The notes under the pieces: generated by a model
What the model was told of the DNA's origin: nothing
Seen by the model: the letters and a program-made list of their open reading frames with translations, nothing else
Databases searched by the model: none
Part shown: positions 1 through 7,699 of the stretch, one piece after another
Layout: each line of letters begins with the position of its first letter
Position numbering within the stretch: position 1 is the first letter of the stretch
NCBI GenBank assembly: GCA_031553615.1
Contig: JAVBLJ010000019.1
Coordinates: 1-41,718 of the forward strand
From: WQXF01 sp031553615
GTDB lineage: Bacteria > Bacillota > Clostridia > Christensenellales > Aristaeellaceae
Direction of reading: 5' to 3'
DNA length: 41,718 bases
Translations under genes and position numbers: made by a program

Positions 1-800
1 GTGATGAACACGTCGCCCTGCGGCGCGGCCTCGGCCATGGGCATCACCTCGAAGCCGTCCATCACGGCCTCGATCGCCTTGACCGGATCGATTTCGGTCA
101 CGATGACCCGCGCGCCCAATCCCTTGGCCCGCAGCGCCACGCCCTTTCCGCACCAGCCGTACCCGGCCACCACCACGGCCTGACCCGCAACGATGAGGTT
201 GGTGGTGCGCAAAATTCCGTCCCACACCGATTGGCCGGTGCCGTAGCGGTTGTCGAATAGGTGCTTGCAATCGCCGTCGTTGACGGTCATCATGGGGAAA
301 TCGAGCTGCCCGGCCTCGGCGCGCGCCTTCAAGCGCAGCACGCCGGTGGTGGTCTCTTCGCAGCCGCCGATCAGGTTTTCCGCCAGATGCCGGTGCGAGC
401 TATGCAGCAGGTGCACCATGTCGCCGCCATCGTCGATGATGATGTGCGGCTTGATGGACAGCCCCTGGATCAGGAAATCCTCGTATTCGCGGGCGGTGCA
501 ATTGTGCCAGGCATACACCGTAATGCCCGAGGCCGCCAGCCCCGCGCATACCGCATCCTGGGTGGAAAGCGGGTTGGAGCCCATGGCGACCACCTCGGCG
601 CCACCGCGGCGCAGCACCTGTGTCAGGTAGGCCGTCTTGGCCTCCAGGTGCACCGAAACCGCCACGCGCAGCCCGGCGAAGGATTGATCGCGCTCAAACT
701 CCTCGGCCAGCGCATTGAGCACCGGCATGTGTTCCGCTGCCCAAGCGATCTTTTGGCGTCCATCTTCGGCCAGAGAAGGGTCGCGGATGATGCTCTGCAT
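1..800 (-). CDS. ahcY: S-adenosylhomocysteinase, N-terminal part (runs off the window)
   Basis: Hydrolyses S-adenosylhomocysteine to adenosine and homocysteine in the methyl cycle (cytoplasmic, NAD-dependent). Reading leftward from the ATG at 800-798 the frame is open to the window edge (266 codons). It begins MQSIIRDPSLAEDG and carries family signatures: GSNPLSTQDAV, the FDNRYGTGQSVWDGI segment that precedes the NAD domain, and the Rossmann loop GYGWCGKGVALRAKG followed by a TEIDPVKAIEA strand. The start is supported by AAGGAG about 9 bases upstream. The C-terminal third (rest of the NAD domain and the C-terminal tail) lies outside the window. The VanY-like gene lies 70 bp upstream on the same strand, so the two may be cotranscribed, although their functions look unrelated. 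Confidence 0.95.
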   Translation of the reverse strand, partial: MQSIIRDPSLAEDGRQKIAWAAEHMPVLNALAEEFERDQSFAGLRVAVSVHLEAKTAYLTQVLRRGGAEVVAMGSNPLSTQDAVCAGLAASGITVYAWHNCTAREYEDFLIQGLSIKPHIIIDDGGDMVHLLHSSHRHLAENLIGGCEETTTGVLRLKARAEAGQLDFPMMTVNDGDCKHLFDNRYGTGQSVWDGILRTTNLIVAGQAVVVAGYGWCGKGVALRAKGLGARVIVTEIDPVKAIEAVMDGFEVMPMAEAAPQGDVFI

Positions 801-815
801 GTGCGTTTTCTCCTT

Positions 816-845
816 GCGTGTTGATTCTGTGCGCATTGATTCTGG
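816..845. repeat. 15-bp tandem duplication upstream of ahcY
   Basis: Two adjacent 15-bp copies (816-830 and 831-845) share GCG-YRTTGATTCTG with about three differences. They sit in the 70-bp gap between the VanY-like stop and the ahcY ribosome binding site. They could be an operator or simple slippage; the sequence alone does not decide. Confidence 0.5.
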
Positions 846-869
846 ATGTATCATTTCAATACTCATGCC

Positions 870-1946
870 CTATTTCGGCTTGGGCGTACCAAACGGATTG
901 GGGCCGGGTGCCGGGGTGGCGCCGGGCGCAGGCGTGAAGGTTGGCTTGGGGGTCGCGCCGCCAGCCGGGGTGGCCGTGGGCTTGGGCGTAGCCGTCGGTG
1001 CAACCGTGGGAGTGGCCGTGGGCTTGGGCGTTACCGTCGGTGCAACCGTGGGAGTGGCTGTGGGCTTAGGCGTAGCCGTCGGTGCGGGCGTGGGCTTCGC
1101 CGTGGGCTGGGGTGTGGCCGTGGGGGGCGGCGTCGGGGCGGGCGCGGCGCTCGGCGTGGCCGTGGGCACGACCGTGCCGGTCGGCACTGCGGTGGGCAGC
1201 TCGGTCGGCCCCGGGGTTTGCGCGGGTTCGGCGGTCGGGGTGGGCAGCGCGCCGGGTTCCGGGGTGCGCAGTAACTCGTCCATGGTTTCCTGCTGCAGCG
1301 TGGGCAGATACTCCTCCAGCGGAATCTGCAATTCGTACAGGAGTGCGGCATGCTCCAAGCCTACATAGCGCAGATGCCAGGGCTCAAAATTGTAGCCGGT
1401 AATCTTTTCCCAGCCCGGCTGATAGCGAATAATGAAGCCGAACCGGTGCGCATTCTCGGCCACCCACTTGCCCTCGGGAGAATCGCCGAAGCTCTGCTCC
1501 AGGCCCAGGTTCAAGGTGCTATCGCCGTTGATGTCCATCACCAAGCCGGTTTGATGCTCAGAGTATCCGGGCGGGGCCACCCATTTTTTCGCGGAATCGC
1601 CGCTCTCGCCCACGCGACGCTCGTAGATCGCGCTCTGCGACCCGGCGGAACGGTAGCCGGACACGCCAAAAAGTTTGTGTCCTTCCTCGGCCAGGGCGGC
1701 ATCGAACATCTGCTCCATGGCCGTGGCCGCCACCGGCTGCAGGTACAGGTTGTTCTCGATGCCCTTTTTGGAGGCCGGGATATCGGGCAGCCTCAGCGGC
1801 GGCGCGGCGTTCGGCGCTTTGTGCTCCTTGTTGACCAACAGGAGCGGGCCATATGGATCGGCATGCGGCTCTACGATGCCCCAGCCGCCGTACACCAGGC
1901 TGCCGCTGAGCACCAGGGCCAGGAATGCCCGAAAAATCTCCAGCAT
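870..1946 (-). CDS. VanY-type D-alanyl-D-alanine carboxypeptidase (peptidase M15B) with Pro/Thr-rich tail
   Basis: Zinc peptidase that would trim the terminal D-Ala from peptidoglycan stem peptides outside the membrane. The 358-residue product has an N-terminal hydrophobic segment (about 4-22; signal peptide or anchor), then the M15B domain (about 55-215) with SGYRSAGSQ, the zinc pair in SEHQTGLVMD (H131, D138) and EPWHLRY (E188 and third zinc ligand H191). From about 230 to the end it is a Thr-Pro-Ala-Lys low-complexity tail, partly a 14-residue tandem repeat, typical of a cell-wall-spanning region rather than an enzyme domain. Start: ATG at 1946 preceded by CGGAGGATCACGTTTC. An extended -10 lies at 2054-2062. 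M15B family membership is certain; the exact substrate (D-Ala-D-Ala, or D-Ala-D-Lac in resistance) is not, and no van regulatory genes are nearby. Confidence 0.9.
   Translation of the reverse strand: MLEIFRAFLALVLSGSLVYGGWGIVEPHADPYGPLLLVNKEHKAPNAAPPLRLPDIPASKKGIENNLYLQPVAATAMEQMFDAALAEEGHKLFGVSGYRSAGSQSAIYERRVGESGDSAKKWVAPPGYSEHQTGLVMDINGDSTLNLGLEQSFGDSPEGKWVAENAHRFGFIIRYQPGWEKITGYNFEPWHLRYVGLEHAALLYELQIPLEEYLPTLQQETMDELLRTPEPGALPTPTAEPAQTPGPTELPTAVPTGTVVPTATPSAAPAPTPPPTATPQPTAKPTPAPTATPKPTATPTVAPTVTPKPTATPTVAPTATPKPTATPAGGATPKPTFTPAPGATPAPGPNPFGTPKPK
970..1095. repeat. Three 42-bp tandem repeats coding the Pro/Thr tail
   Basis: Three copies (970-1011, 1012-1053, 1054-1095) inside the VanY-like gene encode 14-residue Thr-Pro-Ala-Lys units. 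The first two copies differ at only a few bases and the third has diverged at its end. Copy-number variation between strains would be expected. Confidence 0.85.
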
Positions 1947-2053
1947 GAAACGTGATCCTCCGTTCGCGTGGGTTCGTTGCGCGTGGGTGCGCGCGGGTTT
2001 GATTCGCTTGGGTTTGCGCCGCGCCCGCTTGCTTCTTGCGGCATATGCAGATT

Positions 2054-2062
2054 ATTATACCA
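2054..2062 (-). promoter_or_regulatory. Extended -10 promoter for the VanY-like gene
   Basis: On the minus strand the sequence reads TGGTATAAT, a perfect TATAAT with the upstream TG of an extended -10. No good -35 is visible. The transcript would have a leader of about 100 nt before the ATG at 1946, so the gene need not depend on read-through from the Crp-type gene that ends at 2102. Confidence 0.6.
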
Positions 2063-2101
2063 CAAATCGCGCGCTTCGCCATACCTGAATGCGAATCGGG
2101 A

Positions 2102-2767
2102 TCACCGCCGCACGAGCTTAAACTGATTTTTCCAATAGTCGATTGTCCCCTCGCGCTTGAGGCGCGCCAGCTCGCGGGAGAGCGCACTGCGATCCACGCA
2201 CAAAAAATCAGCCAGCTCCTCGCGGTTGAAGGGGAGGGCGAAGGCGGATGTCCCCTGCTGCGCGGCCACCGAGGTCAGGTAGCGCAGCAACCGCTCGCGG
2301 ATGGTTTTGGCGCTCAGCAGCTCCAGGCGGCGCTGCAGCTCCAGGCTCTTTTGCGCGATCACGCGCAGCATGTTTTCCACCAGCCGCGCATGGAACGCGC
2401 AGGCCTGCGGACAGGAGCGCAGCATGCGCGCAAAGCCGATTTGCAGCACGGTCGCGTCGGTTTCGGCCAGCACGGTCACCGGGCTTTCCCCCACCCCGGC
2501 GCAGCAGAGCACCTCGGCAAACAGCTCGCCCGGCTCCAGCGCGGCGAGCAGCGCACGGCCTCCCTCGGCGTCCTCGCGCACGATGTGCAGCCGCCCCTCG
2601 AGCACCACGCCCACCTGATCGGGCCTATCCCCTGCCGCCAGCGCGCACTCGCCCCGGCGCAGCTCCACGGCGCGCGCACCCAGGCAAGCCAGCACCGCAC
2701 GCCGCTCCTGCGCATCGATCCCCGCAAACAGGCTCACCCGGCCCAGCACCTCAAAATCCCGCTGCAC
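2102..2767 (-). CDS. Crp/Fnr family transcriptional regulator
   Basis: DNA-binding regulator of the cyclic-nucleotide-binding superfamily. The GTG start at 2767-2765 gives 221 residues, the usual family length: an N-terminal beta-roll effector domain (about 5-115, including VLEGRLHIVRED and LEPGELFAEVL), a dimerisation helix (about 120-150), and a C-terminal winged helix with the recognition segment ELADFLCVDRSALSREL. An upstream ATG at 2827 is in frame, but it overlaps the T-tract of the murC terminator (2830-2855), whereas the GTG has AAGGGCGG 7 bases upstream. No Fnr-type cysteine cluster is visible, and the ligand cannot be named. It lies downstream of murC and upstream of the VanY-like gene on the same strand. 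Confidence 0.88.
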   Translation of the reverse strand: MQRDFEVLGRVSLFAGIDAQERRAVLACLGARAVELRRGECALAAGDRPDQVGVVLEGRLHIVREDAEGGRALLAALEPGELFAEVLCCAGVGESPVTVLAETDATVLQIGFARMLRSCPQACAFHARLVENMLRVIAQKSLELQRRLELLSAKTIRERLLRYLTSVAAQQGTSAFALPFNREELADFLCVDRSALSRELARLKREGTIDYWKNQFKLVRR

Positions 2768-2829
2768 AGCATGCACCGCCCTTGGACAAAATGGAAACAG
2801 GCGCGCCGGGGAAGCCAGCGCGAGCATAG

Positions 2830-2855
2830 AAAAGGGGCGAAGCCTTGCGCGCCCC
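2830..2855 (-). terminator. Rho-independent terminator after murC
   Basis: On the minus strand GGGGCG, a 10-nt loop and CGCCCC are followed by TTTT, beginning 11 bases after the murC stop. It argues against the upstream ATG of the Crp-type gene being used. Confidence 0.75.
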
Positions 2856-2866
2856 GCCCTTTAGCC

Positions 2867-4261
2867 CTATTTTTGATCCTCGTGTTCGGCGATTTGGTCG
2901 TTGAGCAGGTTCACGTTGCCGCAGCCCATGGTCAGCACCAGGTCCCCGGGCTGCCAGTGGGCGCGCAGGTAGGCTTCGGTATCGTCGAACGTGGGGGTAT
3001 AGTGCACGCTCCGGCCCCGGGCCGCAATGCGGTCGACCAGCATGGTGCTGTGGATATCCCCCGGGTCCTTCTCGCGGGCCGCGTAGATGTCGGTGACCAG
3101 GATTTCGTCGGCCGCATCGCAGCAATCGAGGTAGCCCTCGAACAGCCGCTTTACCCGCGAATAGGTGTGGGGCTGCATCACTGCCCAGAGCCGATTGTGC
3201 GGCTGCATGGCGGCCACGGCGAGCGCATTGCGCATCTCGGTTGGGTTGTGGCCATAATCGTGGTAGAGGCACACGCCCTGCACTACGCCGGTCAGCTCGA
3301 AGCGGCGGTGCACGCCGGTGAATCCGCCCAGGGCGCGGGCAGCCAGCGCCCTATCGATGCCCACAGCGTGGGCGGTAGCCAGCGCAGCCAGCGCGTTCAG
3401 CGCTTGGAATTCTCCGGGCACTTGCAGCGCCACGTGCGCCATCGGCTCGCCATCGAGCGTGGCGGTAAAGCGGGCGTGGCCGGTCTCATCGAAGTGGAGC
3501 TCTGTCGGCCTCCAGCGGTTGTGCTCGCCCAAACCGTAGGTGAAGGTGGCGCACCGCAGACCGTCCAGCAAGCGCAGGACGCGCGCATCATCGCCGCAGC
3601 CTATGCATGTGCCGTCATCGGGCAGCAGCGCCAGAAACTCCGCGAAGGTCTCGGTAATGTGCTCAATATCGCGGTAGAAATCCAGGTGATCCGCATCGAT
3701 GTTCAGCACCGTGGCCACTGTGGGCCGCAGCTGCAAAAAGCTGGCGTTGAATTCGCAGGCCTCGGCCAAGAACATATCGCCATGGCCCACACGCATGCCA
3801 CCGCCGAGGGCGTCCAGCGAGCCGCCGATGCTGATGGCCGGATCGACGCCCGCCTCCAGCAAAATCTGCGCAAGCATGGAGGAGGTGGTGGTTTTGCCGT
3901 GCGCGCCGCAGACGCCGATGGCGCAAGGGTAGCCTTCCATGAGCTGGCCCAGCAGGTGGGCGCGCTCCAGGGTGGGGATGCCCAGCCGTGCGCACGCCAT
4001 GCGCTCCGGGTTATCGGGCGAGATGGCGGCGGTGTAGATCACCAGCGCCGCACCCTCCACATTTTCGGCCCGGTGCCCGATCACCACCGGAATCCCCTTG
4101 CCCACCAGCTTGCGCGTGGCGTAGGAATCGGTATTATCGGAACCGGCGACCTGGTAGCCCTTGGCCAGAAGCATTTCGGCTAGGCCGGACATCGAGCTGC
4201 CGCCGATGCCCACCATGTGGATGCGCTGCCCCTGGAAATCGCGGATATGCGGTGTCTGCAT
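2867..4261 (-). CDS. murC: UDP-N-acetylmuramate--L-alanine ligase
   Basis: Cytoplasmic ATP-dependent ligase that adds L-alanine to UDP-MurNAc, the first step of peptidoglycan stem-peptide synthesis. The 464-residue product has the normal length and the three Mur ligase domains: an N-terminal UDP-binding fold starting HMVGIGGSSMSGLAEML, the central ATPase with P-loop GAHGKTTTSS (119-128) and LNIDADHLDFY, and the C-terminal domain with GVHRRFE and DYGHNPTEMRN (DYAHHPTE in most homologues). Start: ATG at 4261 with AAGGAAGG about 8 bases upstream. It has its own promoter (4352-4381) divergent from purR, and a terminator directly after the stop. Confidence 0.96.
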   Translation of the reverse strand: MQTPHIRDFQGQRIHMVGIGGSSMSGLAEMLLAKGYQVAGSDNTDSYATRKLVGKGIPVVIGHRAENVEGAALVIYTAAISPDNPERMACARLGIPTLERAHLLGQLMEGYPCAIGVCGAHGKTTTSSMLAQILLEAGVDPAISIGGSLDALGGGMRVGHGDMFLAEACEFNASFLQLRPTVATVLNIDADHLDFYRDIEHITETFAEFLALLPDDGTCIGCGDDARVLRLLDGLRCATFTYGLGEHNRWRPTELHFDETGHARFTATLDGEPMAHVALQVPGEFQALNALAALATAHAVGIDRALAARALGGFTGVHRRFELTGVVQGVCLYHDYGHNPTEMRNALAVAAMQPHNRLWAVMQPHTYSRVKRLFEGYLDCCDAADEILVTDIYAAREKDPGDIHSTMLVDRIAARGRSVHYTPTFDDTEAYLRAHWQPGDLVLTMGCGNVNLLNDQIAEHEDQK

Positions 4262-4280
4262 GCTACACCTTCCTTATTTT

Positions 4281-4322
4281 GGAGTAAGCGAGTCTTTTTT
4301 CGGAGTGAGCGAGTCTGCTTTC
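4281..4322. repeat. 21-bp tandem duplication in the murC leader
   Basis: Copies 4281-4301 and 4302-4322 share GGAGTRAGCGAGTCT and a following T-rich stretch. They lie inside the predicted murC 5' leader, just upstream of its ribosome binding site. Function unknown. Confidence 0.7.
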
Positions 4323-4351
4323 GCAGCGGGTGCGTCAAAATGACCACGTCT

Positions 4352-4381
4352 ATTATACGCCGAAGGCCGCCACGCAATCAA
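4352..4381 (-). promoter_or_regulatory. murC promoter
   Basis: On the minus strand TTGATT (4381-4376), an 18-bp spacer and a perfect TATAAT (4357-4352). It implies a leader of about 85 nt that contains the 21-bp duplication. Confidence 0.7.
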
Positions 4382-4460
4382 CCGTTTACGCAAAATGCAC
4401 CGTGCCACCGAAAATTGGCGAAAAGTCGAACGAAAAATGGAATTCGAGGCAAATTAGGGG

Positions 4461-4489
4461 TGGATTTTGCACAATGACTGCATTATAAT
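4461..4489 (+). promoter_or_regulatory. purR promoter
   Basis: A perfect TATAAT at 4484-4489 with a weak -35 (TGGATT, 4461-4466) 17 bp upstream. It lies between the divergent murC and purR genes. The leader before the purR ATG would be about 95 nt. Confidence 0.6.
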
Positions 4490-4592
4490 AGGATAAGCTC
4501 TTGTGAATATTCGGCTTTTTGCGCTGCTCGCGCTTTTTCATCCCGTCTCTGTATCCCCTTCGACCGCCCCCACACGGAAAGGAGCACCCCCC

Positions 4593-5423
4593 ATGGAACG
4601 CATCCGCCGCAACGAACGGCTGGCCGCCATGACGCGCATCCTGGTGTCCTCGCCCAACCGCATCTTCACGCTCAGCCACTTTGGCGATCTTTTTGGCGCG
4701 GCCAAATCCACGCTGAGCGAGGATATCGATATCCTGGGCGACGTGATGACCGAGTTCCAGCTCGGCGAGCTGGATACCGTGACCGGCGCGGCCGGGGGCG
4801 TGCGCTATCGCCCGGTGATGCCCAAGGAGGCGGCACACAAGTTCATGCAGACGGTCGCCAATCGGCTGGCCGGTCCGGGCCGCGTGCTGCCCGGCGGCTT
4901 CCTATATATGGCTGATATTCTCTCCACCCCCGATCTGGTGGAAAAAATGGGCTCCATCATGGCCGGGCAGTTCTACCATTCCGAGCCCGATTTTGTGCTG
5001 ACCATGGAAACAAAAGGCATCCCGGTGGCGCTGATGGCCGCCAAAGCCCTGGGCGTGCCGCTGGTAATCGCGCGGCGCGATAGCAAGGTGTACGAGGGCC
5101 CAGCGGTCAACATCAACTACCTCGCCGGCTCGGCGGGGCGCATCGAAACCATGTCGCTCTCCCGCCGCGCGGTGCGCGAGGGCCAGCGCGCGCTGATCGT
5201 CGACGATTTCATGAAGGCCGGCGGCACCGCCAAGGGAATGGTCGATATGATGCGGGAATTTTCGGTGACGGTGGTAGGGCTTTGCGTGGTGATGGCGACC
5301 AAGACCCCGGAGCGCAAGCGTGTGGACGGGGTGAAGGCGCTGATGGTGATGGAGGAAGTGGACGACGAGCGCGATTCGGCGCTGATCCGCCCGGCGGATT
5401 GGCTTTTGGCTGACCCTCGGTAA
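4593..5423 (+). CDS. purR: Purine operon repressor PurR (Bacillus type)
   Basis: PRPP-responsive repressor of purine biosynthesis genes in Gram-positive bacteria. The 276-residue product has an N-terminal winged helix (about 1-70, with FGAAKSTLSEDIDIL) and a C-terminal type I phosphoribosyltransferase fold (about 75-270) with the PRPP-binding loop ALIVDDFMKAGGTAKG. Start: ATG at 4593 with GGAAAGGAG about 8 bases upstream; the frame is open further upstream, but no better start with a binding site is seen. It is followed 94 bp later by a glmU-type gene, an order also known in Bacillus and clostridia. No convincing PurBox was recognised upstream, so autoregulation is not shown. Confidence 0.94.
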   Translation: MERIRRNERLAAMTRILVSSPNRIFTLSHFGDLFGAAKSTLSEDIDILGDVMTEFQLGELDTVTGAAGGVRYRPVMPKEAAHKFMQTVANRLAGPGRVLPGGFLYMADILSTPDLVEKMGSIMAGQFYHSEPDFVLTMETKGIPVALMAAKALGVPLVIARRDSKVYEGPAVNINYLAGSAGRIETMSLSRRAVREGQRALIVDDFMKAGGTAKGMVDMMREFSVTVVGLCVVMATKTPERKRVDGVKALMVMEEVDDERDSALIRPADWLLADPR

Positions 5424-5517
5424 CCCGGTATGGACCGCGCATTGCGGGCTATACTGGTAGAGCCGCAAGGCCTTGCATACGAAACCGCACGACCGAGCTA
5501 AGGATGGAGGAATCCCC

Positions 5518-6231
5518 GTGAGCAACTCCCCCCAAACGGCCAGCCTCCCCGCATTTGCCAACCCCGAGGAAAGGGCGCGCATCAACGCCGCGCACCAGCA
5601 AAACGGCGTGTGCCTTATCGATCCGCAGGCCACCTACATCGATGCCGACGTTTCGATTGGCGCAGGCACCGTCATCTATCCGGGCAACGTGCTGGAGGGC
5701 AGCACCGCCATCGGCGCGGGCTGCACGCTGCTGCCCAACAACCGCCTGCGCGACACCCTGGTGGGCGATGGCGCGACCCTGGAAAGCACCGTAGCCACCG
5801 AGGCGGCGATAGGCGCGCAGACCGCGGTGGGCCCCTTTGCTTACCTGCGCCCCGGCAGCAAGATCGGCGCGCACTGCCGCATCGGCGACTTTGTGGAGAT
5901 CAAGAACAGCACCATCGGCGATCAAACCAAGGTCTCACACCTCACCTACGTGGGCGATAGCGACCTGGGCGAGGATATCAACCTGGGCTGCGGCGTGGTG
6001 TTCGTCAACTACGACGGCAAGCAAAAGCACCGCTCCCGCGTGGACGATCGCGCGTTCATCGGCTGCAACGTCAACCTGGTTTCACCGGTGCACGTGGGCA
6101 AGGAAGCCTACGTCGCCGCCGGTTCCACCGTAACCGAGGATGTGCCCGACGCTTCGCTCTGCATTGCACGCCAGCGCCAAACGGTCAAAGAGGGCTGGGT
6201 CGATGCGCGCCGCAAGGAAGGTAAATTGTAA
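5518..6231 (+). CDS. Glucosamine-1-phosphate acetyltransferase: GlmU C-terminal half only
   Basis: Would transfer acetyl from acetyl-CoA to glucosamine-1-phosphate on the way to UDP-GlcNAc. The product has 237 residues; full GlmU has about 450. It consists of a left-handed beta-helix of hexapeptide repeats (about 30-215). The acetyltransferase signatures are present: LRPGSKIGAHCRIG, FVEIKNSTIG, SHLTYVGDSDLG, NYDGKQKH and AAGSTVTEDVPD, matching the Arg, Lys, His, Tyr, Asn-Tyr and Lys positions of GlmU. The N-terminal uridylyltransferase domain is absent, and the 94 bp upstream hold no remnant of it. GTG start at 5518 with GGAGG seven bases upstream. A strong terminator follows. The N-terminal 30 residues have no recognised role. 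Confidence 0.88.
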   Translation: MSNSPQTASLPAFANPEERARINAAHQQNGVCLIDPQATYIDADVSIGAGTVIYPGNVLEGSTAIGAGCTLLPNNRLRDTLVGDGATLESTVATEAAIGAQTAVGPFAYLRPGSKIGAHCRIGDFVEIKNSTIGDQTKVSHLTYVGDSDLGEDINLGCGVVFVNYDGKQKHRSRVDDRAFIGCNVNLVSPVHVGKEAYVAAGSTVTEDVPDASLCIARQRQTVKEGWVDARRKEGKL

Positions 6232-6238
6232 GAAAAGC

Positions 6239-6278
6239 ACATTTGGGAAGCGGCATCACTGCCCTTCCCAAATGTTTT
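6239..6278 (+). terminator. Strong terminator after the glmU-type gene, probably bidirectional
   Basis: A perfect 12-bp stem (ACATTTGGGAAG, 6239-6250, with 6264-6275) followed by TTTTG. On the minus strand the hairpin is followed by GCTTTTCT and overlaps the last codons of the convergent SH3b gene, so it may stop both transcripts. Confidence 0.9.
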
Positions 6279-7419
6279 GTGCCATCCGGTAGAACTGCTG
6301 GATATCGCCGTACGCAAGCTGCGCCTCAATGTGATCGGAGCCGGTGGCGTGCACCGAGGACATGCTCAGCACGATTCCCTCCGGCTTCAGGAAATACCGG
6401 AAACTATCCGGGTAAGAAAAGGGATTCATGCCGCCTTCCCTTTGCATTTCGAGCATCTCGGGGAACTGGACCGCATCGTAGGACGTGACCGGATTTTGCG
6501 GAAAGGCGGCCTTTTGAAAGAACACCTGGGCAAAGTTCGCATCCACCGTATACAGCTGCGCCAGCGCGATCTCCTGCAGGGTGGCAAGATCGATGTTGTA
6601 CGCAATAAGATCGGTGAAGGGATGCGCGCTGCGTTCGACCTCGCTATATCCCCAGAAAATGATGCTCACCACCCTGCTATTCTTCAGGGTGACGGCCGTT
6701 TCGTAATCCATCGAAAGGCCGGTATCCGCCGGGAAATCCGCCGGATCGAGCCGCGACATATCCAACACCTTCTGATAGATCAGCGCGTTCAACGCATCGT
6801 ATTGCGCGCCCGTGAACCGCGGATACTCGATGCGAATGGAGCTCTTCGCATTGGGCACGGCGGTGTAGAGCGCCAGCTCGCAGCCCTCCGGCAGGGGCAC
6901 GGTCAGCACCTCGCCCACGATCAGGTAATCGGCCAGGAGGTACCCCGCCTGCTCGCCCGCCTGCACGTAGTACCACAGCGTGGCCGTCTCGCCCAGCACC
7001 GTGATGGTATCGCCTGCGCGCAGCGTAGCCGCCACCGGCGAATCCTTGCCCGGATCGGCGCGCAGGTTGGCCCAGCTGTTCGCATCGATGTTGCCCACGA
7101 TGCCCTTGGGCTGCCGGGCCTGCACGCTGCCCTGATCGGCTCCGATGCGCAGGTATTCGGCCTTCATGTATCCGCCCTCGCTGCCCACGTTGACCCATAT
7201 CCACTCCGCATCGAAGGGCGGGCTGCACCGCACCTCGGTGCCGGTGAAATAAAGCCCCTTCGATTTCGAATCCGCGCTGGGCTTCTCCCGCAGGTGCACC
7301 CGATCCGCCGTCCTTCCATCGATCACGCCGCGCTCGATGCCTCCATCGCGCGCCCAGCCAATGCCCGCGCAGGCCACCAGCCCAATTACCAAAACCACCA
7401 AAACAAGCAACTTTCTCAT
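6256..7419 (-). CDS. Exported SH3b-domain protein with a DUF4163/DUF3298-like C-terminus, possible lipoprotein
   Basis: The 387-residue product starts MRKLLVLVVLVIGLVACAG. LVAC fits a lipobox with Cys17, but an ordinary signal peptide cut after GWA is also possible. Two bacterial SH3 domains follow (about 30-92, with VHLREKPSADS; about 108-172, with ANLRADPGKDS and WYYVQAGEQAGYLLADYL); these usually bind cell-wall peptides. The rest (about 180-380) resembles DUF4163/DUF3298 proteins (SRVVSIIFWGYSEVERSAHP, FTDLIAYNIDLATLQEI), found in anti-sigma factors and PdaC-like envelope proteins; this match is from memory and tentative. The ATG at 7419 was chosen because AAGGAG lies 9 bases upstream and the signal peptide begins there. 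It converges on the glmU-type gene. Confidence 0.82.
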   Translation of the reverse strand: MRKLLVLVVLVIGLVACAGIGWARDGGIERGVIDGRTADRVHLREKPSADSKSKGLYFTGTEVRCSPPFDAEWIWVNVGSEGGYMKAEYLRIGADQGSVQARQPKGIVGNIDANSWANLRADPGKDSPVAATLRAGDTITVLGETATLWYYVQAGEQAGYLLADYLIVGEVLTVPLPEGCELALYTAVPNAKSSIRIEYPRFTGAQYDALNALIYQKVLDMSRLDPADFPADTGLSMDYETAVTLKNSRVVSIIFWGYSEVERSAHPFTDLIAYNIDLATLQEIALAQLYTVDANFAQVFFQKAAFPQNPVTSYDAVQFPEMLEMQREGGMNPFSYPDSFRYFLKPEGIVLSMSSVHATGSDHIEAQLAYGDIQQFYRMAQNIWEGQ

Positions 7420-7641
7420 GGTTTTACACTCCTTCGCTCCCCGCCTAGCCCGCCATGGGGCTATTCCTGCTAGATAGACGGAAGTAACCTGCCATTTCAT
7501 GCAGGCACACCGCCTCTCCGTGCGAAAATGCACCGTTGCGGAGGCCGAGCGCTGATCGCGACCGGCGCTGGCAAAATGCGGCAAAACTGTGAACCCAGAG
7601 GTAACAAATCGTTGAATTTGCTTAAAACATCGTCACACCCC

Positions 7642-7670
7642 TTGTTTTCCCAAGATATTAAGCGTATACT
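7642..7670 (+). promoter_or_regulatory. Promoter of the HPr-like gene
   Basis: TTGTTT (7642-7647), 17-bp spacer, TATACT (7665-7670). Start of transcription would be near 7677, leaving a leader of only about 23 nt with AGGAGG in it. Confidence 0.75.
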
Positions 7671-7699
7671 GTTGGAGAGCTAGGAGAGGAGGTAAACAT

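Noticed and set aside
801..869. SAH riboswitch before ahcY
   Set aside because: The gap is only 70 bp and lacks the expected conserved core; only a 15-bp duplication is visible.
970..1095. CRISPR-like array
   Set aside because: The repeats lie in frame inside a coding gene and have no unique spacers; they encode Pro/Thr units.
2036..4183. Long plus-strand open frame antisense to murC and the Crp-type gene
   Set aside because: No ribosome binding site and a repetitive His/Gln/Ala composition; it is the shadow of GC-rich codon usage in the real minus-strand genes.
4400..4460. PurBox upstream of purR
   Set aside because: TCGAAC-like and CCGAAA-like stretches are present but match the AWWWCCGAACWWT consensus poorly; not claimed.
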